Shown in pieces: positions 58,959-64,000 of a stretch of 64,000 bases of DNA; position 1 is the stretch's first letter; the number at the start of each line of letters is the position of its first letter. Source of the stretch: Lederbergia panacisoli. GTDB taxonomy: Bacteria; Bacillota; Bacilli; Bacillales; Bacillaceae_C. The notes beneath the pieces are model-generated. The model saw only the letters and a program-made list of their open reading frames with translations. It ran no database searches and was not told the DNA's origin. The position numbers were made by a program, and so were the translations under genes. The stretch is from contig NZ_JANJGU010000001.1 of assembly GCF_024626525.1 (NCBI RefSeq), positions 496,001 through 560,000 on the forward strand. Direction: 5' to 3'.

Positions 58959-58995
58959 CGCATTGCCTCCTAGAAACACTGATTCACATAGTGAT

Positions 58996-59025
58996 TAGTA
59001 TTTCCGTCACGGAATGGGAATAAAC
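58996..59025 (-). promoter_or_regulatory. Sigma-F promoter of lonB
   Basis: On the minus strand GTTTA (59025-59021), 15 bases, GGAAATACTA (59005-58996). Both boxes fit the sigma-F consensus GYWTA and GGNRAYAMTW completely. It lies about 38 bases before the lonB ATG; B. subtilis lonB is a sigma-F gene. Confidence 0.8.
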
Positions 59026-59117
59026 CGAGTTTTTTCCACTTCTAAAAAAACCCAAACGGTGAGACCCGGCTGAAGCCTTAGCACGGGTACTGTGAGAGTA
59101 CTATTAAAAAGCAGTTT

Positions 59118-59276
59118 TTCCCGTAGTTTTGGTCTTGATGAGGTTTGAATCGAGGCTCAAAAACGGTTTTCCAATGATTTCAGTCCCGATTGGGTTCGAA
59201 TCGAGACTCAAAAACATTTATCCAATGATTTCAGTCCTGATTGGGTTCGAATCGAGACGAAAATCGCTTAACCCCA
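59118..59276 (+). repeat. Three tandem copies of a 51-base repeat
   Basis: The core GAATCGAG recurs at 59147, 59198 and 59249, exactly 51 bases apart, within units ending CCAATGATTTCAGTCC. The period is divisible by three, so one plus-strand frame reads a 17-residue repeat (FESRLKN-PMISV-I-G). No ribosome site precedes it. It lies between the lonB promoter and the clpX terminator; the rest of this 450-base gap holds no gene. Confidence 0.85.
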
Positions 59277-59333
59277 ACGGAAAGCGAAGCAACTGGAACG
59301 AAAATCAGCGGACATTTTTCAAAAAATAATACA

Positions 59334-59380
59334 AAAAAAGGGATGCCCCTAAAAGTAATACTTTTGAGGCATCCTCTTTA
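59334..59380 (-). terminator. Terminator of clpX
   Basis: GGATGCC..AAAAGTA / TACTTTT..GGCATCC stem, T run on the minus strand (CCCTTTTTTTG), 32 bases beyond the clpX stop. Confidence 0.88.
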
Positions 59381-59411
59381 TTTGTGAAAAAATCCAGAAT
59401 TTCCACATTTA

Positions 59412-60677
59412 TTATGCAGATGTTTTTTCTGTACCTTTTATGATTGTTCCATCTTCAAGAACAAGTTTTGGCGGTTTGTTATTGACTACTGAATCTTTTG
59501 TAATGATACATTTTGTAATATCATCACGTGATAGCAACTCAAACATTACATCAAGCATTATTGTCTCGATAATGGAGCGAAGACCGCGTGCACCAGTTTT
59601 TCTTTCGATTGCCTTTTTCGCAATTTCATGAAGGGCCTCGTCTTCAAACTCAAGTTCTACATTATCAAGTTCAAGCATCTTTTGATATTGTTTAACAAGC
59701 GCATTTTTAGGCTTAGTTAAAATTTCAATCAACGCTTCTTCATCTAATTGCTCCAAACTTGCAATTACCGGCAAACGTCCGATAAATTCCGGAATTAAGC
59801 CAAATCGAAGTAAATCTTCAGGAAGGACTTTCGTAAGCAATCCTTTACTGCTTACTTCTTCCTGCTTAACATCCGATCCAAATCCAATGACCTTTTGGCC
59901 CAATCTACGTTTAATAATTTGTTCTACACCATCAAAGGCACCACCACAAATGAACAAAATATTAGTTGTATCAATTTGGATAAATTCCTGATGAGGATGT
60001 TTGCGGCCGCCTTGTGGAGGTACGCTCGCCACAGTTCCCTCTAATATTTTCAATAAGGCTTGCTGAACTCCTTCGCCTGACACATCACGTGTAATGGAAG
60101 GATTTTCAGATTTACGGGCAATCTTATCGATTTCATCGATATAAATAATCCCTCTTTCAGCCTTTTCAACGTCATAATCTGCTGCTTGAATTAACTTAAG
60201 CAGAATATTTTCTACATCCTCACCAACATACCCTGCTTCTGTTAAGGAAGTCGCATCAGCAATGGCAAACGGCACATTAAGAATTCGTGCCAATGTTTGG
60301 GCAAGAAGTGTTTTCCCGCTCCCTGTAGGACCAATTAAACAAATATTACTTTTCGCAAGCTCTACATCATCAATCTTACTGTTGGAATTAATCCTTTTAT
60401 AATGATTATAAACAGCTACGGCGAGAGATTTTTTTGCTTGATCTTGGCCAATTACGTATTCCTTTAATATTTCACGTATTTCCAGAGGTTTCGGTACATC
60501 CTTAAATTCTACTTCTTCTTCAGTTCCAAGCTCTTCCTCAACTATTTCAGTACATAGTTCAATACATTCGTCACATATATATACACCAGGGCCAGCAACT
60601 AATTTGCGGACCTGTTCTTGTGTTTTTCCACAAAAGGAACATTTAAGTTGCCCTTTTTCCTCATTAAACTTAAACAT
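59412..60677 (-). CDS. clpX: ClpX unfoldase, ATPase subunit of ClpXP
   Basis: 421 residues. N-terminal zinc-binding domain with Cys13, Cys16, Cys35 and Cys38 (KCSFCGK and ICDEC), AAA+ Walker A GPTGSGKT, Walker [10 protein letters not shown], pore loop GYVGEDVE, ClpP-binding loop IGFGSD region, and C-terminal small domain. Unfolds substrates for ClpP. Independent of tig, which has its own terminator upstream. Confidence 0.98.
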   Translation of the reverse strand: MFKFNEEKGQLKCSFCGKTQEQVRKLVAGPGVYICDECIELCTEIVEEELGTEEEVEFKDVPKPLEIREILKEYVIGQDQAKKSLAVAVYNHYKRINSNSKIDDVELAKSNICLIGPTGSGKTLLAQTLARILNVPFAIADATSLTEAGYVGEDVENILLKLIQAADYDVEKAERGIIYIDEIDKIARKSENPSITRDVSGEGVQQALLKILEGTVASVPPQGGRKHPHQEFIQIDTTNILFICGGAFDGVEQIIKRRLGQKVIGFGSDVKQEEVSSKGLLTKVLPEDLLRFGLIPEFIGRLPVIASLEQLDEEALIEILTKPKNALVKQYQKMLELDNVELEFEDEALHEIAKKAIERKTGARGLRSIIETIMLDVMFELLSRDDITKCIITKDSVVNNKPPKLVLEDGTIIKGTEKTSA

Positions 60678-60828
60678 TGAATCTCACCCCTTTTAAAAGC
60701 TACAACTACTACATTCATCGAAATGTCAATAGTTATGTAATGCATTGTAACATATTATTCCGATTAAAACCCGTAAAAAACATTCAAAAAACATCCATAT
60801 TTATTCCAGTTATGTATTCGCTTTGGAT

Positions 60829-60864
60829 AAAACAAGGCACGAACATTACCGTGCCTTGTTTATC
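60829..60864 (-). terminator. Terminator of tig
   Basis: AACAAGGCACG / CGTGCCTTGTT perfect 11-pair stem with an eight-base loop and TTTTAT following on the minus strand. It lies about 36 bases beyond the tig stop. Confidence 0.9.
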
Positions 60865-60899
60865 TTGAGTCTTATATCTTATGTTAGTGTTAGTTATTA

Positions 60900-62189
60900 T
60901 TATGCACCAGTTTTGCTGTTTTCAACAAGAAATTCAACTGCTTTTTGAACTTTTAAGTCTGCTTTGACGTTTTCCAAGTTTCCGCTAAGAAGTTTCTTAA
61001 TTTCTTCAAGATCCATTTGGTAAGCTTCAGCCATTTTATTCATTTCTTCGTTAACGGATTCTTCGCCAACTTCAATATTTTCTGCCTTAGCGATAGCTTC
61101 TAACGTTAAGTTTGTACGCACGCGTTTTTCTGCATCTTCTTTCATTTGAGCGCGTAGAGCATCTTTGTCTTGGCCTGAGAACTGGAAGTAAAGATCAAGA
61201 TTCATTCCTTGCATTTGTAAACGTTGTTCAAACTCCTGCATCATTCTGTCAACTTCAGTTTCCACCATGATTTCTGGAATTTCAACTTCAGCATTTTCAG
61301 TTGCTTTCTCTACAAGCTCGTCGCGGAGTTTTTGCTCTGCTTCGTTTTTCTTGCTCTCAGTTAAGCGATTTTTAATGGATGCTTTCAAATCATCAAGAGT
61401 TTCTGCTTCTTCATCCACATCTTTCGCAAATTCATCATCAAGTTCAGGCAGCTCTTTCGATTTAATTTCATGAACTTTAACCTTAAATACGGCTGGTTTT
61501 CCAGCTAATTCCTCTGCATGGTACTCTTCAGGGAATGTTACTTCTACATCTTTCTCTTCGCCAGCCTTTAAGCCAACCAATTGATCTTCAAAGCCTGGGA
61601 TAAATGAACCTGATCCAATTTCTAGAGAGTAATTTTCAGATTTACCTCCTTCAAATGGTTCCCCATCAACATAACCATCAAAGTCAATGACAACCGTATC
61701 TCCTTGAGCAACTTCGCCTTCTTCTTTTACGACTAGCTCAGCTTGGCGTTCTTGGAGTCTTGTTAATTCAGCGTCAACATCTTCATCTGTAACGTCAGTG
61801 TTCATTTTTTCCGCTTCAAGACCTTTATATTCACCTAGCTTCACTTCAGGCTTTACTTGAACAGTCGCTTTAAAAATAAGTTCTTTCCCTTTTTCCATTT
61901 GCTCAATCTCGATGTCAGGGCGATCAATTGGCTCAATGCCTGTGTCTTCAATAGCCGCTATGTATGCATCCGGCAAAATTGCATCTAGTGCATCTTGGTA
62001 TAGACTTTCCACTCCAAAGCGTTTTTCAAACATTGATCTTGGAATTCTACCTTTACGAAATCCTGGAATATTTACTTGCTTGGACACTTTTTTAAATGCA
62101 ACCTCTAGACCATTTGTTACTGTTTCAACATCTACTTCTACTGTTAAAACACCTTTATTTCCTTCAAGCTTTTCCCATTTTGCGCTCAT
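60900..62189 (-). CDS. tig: Trigger factor
   Basis: Ribosome-bound chaperone and prolyl isomerase. 429 residues. Ribosome-binding signature GFRKGRIPR in the N-terminal domain, FKBP-like PPIase domain ([20 protein letters not shown]), and an acidic helical C-terminal chaperone domain. ATG at 62189 ([10 protein letters not shown]) is seven to eight bases after GGAGGTA; an ATG six bases upstream is too close to it. Confidence 0.98.
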   Translation of the reverse strand: MSAKWEKLEGNKGVLTVEVDVETVTNGLEVAFKKVSKQVNIPGFRKGRIPRSMFEKRFGVESLYQDALDAILPDAYIAAIEDTGIEPIDRPDIEIEQMEKGKELIFKATVQVKPEVKLGEYKGLEAEKMNTDVTDEDVDAELTRLQERQAELVVKEEGEVAQGDTVVIDFDGYVDGEPFEGGKSENYSLEIGSGSFIPGFEDQLVGLKAGEEKDVEVTFPEEYHAEELAGKPAVFKVKVHEIKSKELPELDDEFAKDVDEEAETLDDLKASIKNRLTESKKNEAEQKLRDELVEKATENAEVEIPEIMVETEVDRMMQEFEQRLQMQGMNLDLYFQFSGQDKDALRAQMKEDAEKRVRTNLTLEAIAKAENIEVGEESVNEEMNKMAEAYQMDLEEIKKLLSGNLENVKADLKVQKAVEFLVENSKTGA

Positions 62190-62300
62190 ATTCATTACCT
62201 CCAACAATATATAATCGTTTCTTAATTTTCTATTTTATAGAAACTGCCGTATGTAAAACCACTTTCGGATTATGTATCCACAGTTCGGCATAACCATTAT

Positions 62301-62309
62301 ATTATACCA
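62301..62309 (-). promoter_or_regulatory. Extended -10 promoter of tig
   Basis: TGGTATAAT on the minus strand (62309-62301), about 115 bases before the tig ATG. TTGTTG lies 18 bases upstream of the -10. Consensus match only. Confidence 0.5.
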
Positions 62310-62336
62310 CAGCTTGAATCCTTTCAACAATTGTAG

Positions 62337-63347
62337 TCATAGAATAGGCGAAGAAATTTCTTCTAAAGTTAATAAATAGGAAAAAGCATTAACCATTTCT
62401 TCACTATTCACCCCGAAATTATTCGCTATTTTTTCTTTATTCCATTGTTCTCCATACAACTCATATCCCATACAACGATAAGCTGCAGCCCATAATTTTG
62501 GATCAGTCTTACCTAATTCAAATGGATAAAGAATAAAAGCGTGCCTGTCATTCATTTCTTTTAGCTGTTCTAACAATACTGGATTGTGATCTCCCAAGTG
62601 GTATTCAAGGTTTTTATTTATTTCTACAAATAAAGGAATATCATGAACTTGTAAAAGATTAGCCGGAATAAATTCACCTTCAAATGTTAGTTTTTTTACA
62701 TACACGACTTTTTCAATTTTATTTTCACGTAATACATTTAGCACAATCGTTTTTAGAAAAGGGTGTGTACTATTGTCTGAAAGCATATTAATTAATGAAT
62801 CTAAATAAGGATGAATATTTTTATCAGCGAGACTACCCAATTGGATTGTTTGCTCATACAAGTCAGTACTATTAAAAATACCTGGGTCCATTGAAAATTC
62901 ATCGGAATAATCATGTTTACCATTTTCAACAACTTTTTTACTTAATTGTAAAAGAGTTAAAAAATGCTCAGCCTTATGTGCTGGCACTTCTTTTTCATCA
63001 AATAAAGCCTCTATCGTATCAATTACGTATTGATGCTCATTTAATTGAATTAAAATCATTAAATAGACATCAATGATTTCAAAATAATTACCGATTCCTT
63101 CTCGCAAAACTTCCTCAGCTACAATTCTCGCTTCCGCGTAATCTCCGTTTTCGTATAAGGCTGCAAGAAAAGCTGAATTGATATGAGGATCTGGATCACT
63201 CATTTCCTTGGCCCGACGGAGTAATTGTACCGCTTCATCAAAATTATGCGCTTCTAAACAAGCAATCCCTTTTTCATAATATCTTTGTTTTAAACCCGGG
63301 AATGGTATAACTTTACCTGTTTCGTGATCACTTTGATCTCGTTTCAT
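62337..63347 (-). CDS. ysoA: YsoA-like TPR-repeat protein
   Basis: 336 residues. N-terminal tetratricopeptide-like repeats (YYEKGIACLEAHNFDEAVQLLRRAKEMSDPDPHINSAFLAALYENGDYAEARIVAEEVL); the remainder is helical with no catalytic motif. Protein-binding scaffold of unknown role. Position next to tig is as in B. subtilis ysoA. ATG of MKRDQSD is chosen after GGGCGGT; a longer frame has no ribosome site. Confidence 0.85.
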   Translation of the reverse strand: MKRDQSDHETGKVIPFPGLKQRYYEKGIACLEAHNFDEAVQLLRRAKEMSDPDPHINSAFLAALYENGDYAEARIVAEEVLREGIGNYFEIIDVYLMILIQLNEHQYVIDTIEALFDEKEVPAHKAEHFLTLLQLSKKVVENGKHDYSDEFSMDPGIFNSTDLYEQTIQLGSLADKNIHPYLDSLINMLSDNSTHPFLKTIVLNVLRENKIEKVVYVKKLTFEGEFIPANLLQVHDIPLFVEINKNLEYHLGDHNPVLLEQLKEMNDRHAFILYPFELGKTDPKLWAAAYRCMGYELYGEQWNKEKIANNFGVNSEEMVNAFSYLLTLEEISSPIL

Positions 63348-63482
63348 GATAGTACCGCCCATCATAAATAATTGAAAATAGTTTAACAAATCATGGAAAA
63401 GAAAACAAATTACTTCTTTTTTTAATTTTTCTATTGACTTTATTTCGCATCCTTCCTATAATGAAAAATGTCTTAATTAATT

Positions 63483-63556
63483 GTCCCAGTAGCTCAGCAG
63501 GATAGAGCAACAGCCTTCTAAGCTGTGGGTCGGGAGTTCGAATCTCTCCTGGGACG
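63483..63556 (+). tRNA. tRNA-Arg (anticodon UCU)
   Basis: Cloverleaf by eye: acceptor GTCCCAG / CTGGGAC, D arm with AGCTCAGCAGGATAGAGC, anticodon stem ACAGC / GCTGT with loop CTTCTAA (anticodon TCT, reads AGA), T arm GGGAG TTCGAAT CTCTCC. Discriminator G; CCA is not encoded. A short GGGC / GCCC hairpin follows at 63567-63580. Confidence 0.95.
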
Positions 63557-63610
63557 CTAATGAAAAGGGCGATAAAGCCCGCCAAATCAACCTTTTACAT
63601 CGCATAGTGA

Positions 63611-63630
63611 AACGGTCAGTACAACGGTCA
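63611..63630 (+). repeat. Direct repeats upstream of the integrase gene
   Basis: AACGGTCA occurs at 63611-63618 and 63623-63630, 12 bases apart, between the tRNA gene and the recombinase start. Spacing and position suit recombinase arm-type or accessory-protein sites; unproven. Confidence 0.4.
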
Positions 63631-63657
63631 CCTAAGAAATTACACCCGTTATTGACT

Positions 63658-63675
63658 TATATCACTTTCGATATA
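63658..63675 (+). promoter_or_regulatory. Palindrome just before the integrase ribosome site
   Basis: TATATC-ACTTTC-GATATA, a perfect 6-base inverted repeat ending at the ribosome site AGGAGG. It could be an operator for the recombinase gene. Confidence 0.35.
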
Positions 63676-63689
63676 GGAGGTTTTTTGTT

Positions 63690-64000
63690 GTGACCAAAAG
63701 AAAAGGATTATTAGATGTTGAAGTTGATGTAAGAGGATTATTAGGTGGATTAACTGAAACTAGTTCACCCGCTAAAAAAGCGAAAGCAAAAACAAAACAG
63801 CATGAGGTAAATAACGGCGCCATGTTGATTTCTGATGCTCTTGATACCATTAAAAGGCAAATGAAGGTAAGTGGCAATAGGAGCCGAACCATAAGTGATT
63901 ATGTTCTTCATGTAGAGCATTTTCAAAGCATAACAAATGTAAAATATGTTGAGGATATTACCGCCGCCGCCATATATAAATGGTTAGATAGTATGAACGT
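63690..64000 (+). CDS. Tyrosine recombinase / phage-type integrase, N-terminal part
   Basis: Open to the window end; 103 complete codons. A basic low-complexity start (MTKRKGLLDVEVDVRGLLGG, Lys/Ala-rich to ~40) is followed by a SAM-like core-binding domain (SDALDTIKRQMKVSGNRSRT, then TISDYVLHVEHFQSI and ITAAAIYKWLDSM) typical of tyrosine recombinases. The catalytic domain with its Arg-His-Arg-Tyr set lies beyond the window. GTG start nine bases after AGGAGG. Position 133 bases after a tRNA gene suggests a tRNA-integrated element. Confidence 0.75.
   Translation, partial: MTKRKGLLDVEVDVRGLLGGLTETSSPAKKAKAKTKQHEVNNGAMLISDALDTIKRQMKVSGNRSRTISDYVLHVEHFQSITNVKYVEDITAAAIYKWLDSMN

Noticed and set aside
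59118-59276. Tandem repeats as a CRISPR array
   Set aside because: Units are contiguous and alike over their whole length; there are no unique spacers and no cas genes in the window.

Overview
The window is a stretch of low-GC chromosome from an endospore-forming member of the Bacillaceae. The basis is gene content and order: secDF-comN-spoVB, ruvAB-queA-tgt-yajC, bofC, safA, niaR, pheB-obg-spo0B, rpmA-prp-rplU, spoIVFA-spoIVFB, minCD, mreBCD, radC, maf, spoIIB, folC-valS, ysxE-spoVID, the hemAXCDBL operon, engB-lonA-lonB-clpX-tig-ysoA. This closely follows the Bacillus subtilis 168 order as I remember it. It is not B. subtilis itself: it has an RNase E/G gene, a complete type IV pilus cluster, no nad genes next to niaR, no pheA next to pheB, and several families of intergenic repeats. 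I cannot name the genus with confidence.

Layout. 1-10 kb: protein export (secDF, yajC), a lipid flippase of sporulation (spoVB), tRNA queuosine synthesis (tgt, queA) and Holliday-junction processing (ruvAB). 10-14.6 kb: a sigma-B-type stress gene, bofC, a spore-coat LysM protein (safA) coupled to a kinase-like gene, niaR and pheB. 14.6-27.9 kb: obg-spo0B, ribosomal proteins L21 and L27 with the L27-processing protease and a candidate L21 leader, RNase G, the spoIVF protease pair, the Min and Mre morphogenesis genes, radC, maf and spoIIB. 28.0-38.9 kb: the type IV pilus locus, in two divergent groups. The leftward group is a lipoprotein gene, then pilB, pilT, pilC, pilin, pilD, pilM, pilN, pilO. 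The rightward group is two minor prepilins and a PilX-like protein carrying a predicted beta-helix. 39-46.9 kb: folC, valS with its T-box leader, a 1-kb array of structured repeats, a small membrane-protein gene, ysxE and spoVID. 47-63.4 kb: the haem operon with a candidate PerR box, then the protein quality-control block. 63.5-64 kb: tRNA-Arg(UCU) followed at once by a tyrosine-recombinase gene cut by the window end, probably the edge of an integrative element.

Regulation can be read directly at several places. There are close matches to sigma-B (stress gene), sigma-F (lonB), and sigma-E (spoIVFA, safA, spoVID) promoters, a sigma-K-like promoter (small membrane protein), a valine T-box, and a 7-1-7 PerR-like operator over the hemA promoter.

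Most notable: (1) a pilus locus occupying the place where B. subtilis keeps only comC, with a pilin-like protein bearing a 20-residue-period beta-helix; (2) a family of hairpin repeats whose stem sequences differ between copies but stay complementary; (3) a likely AUA start codon in the yrzE homologue; (4) two LysM spore-coat proteins each followed by a kinase-fold gene, one with and one without the catalytic residues.
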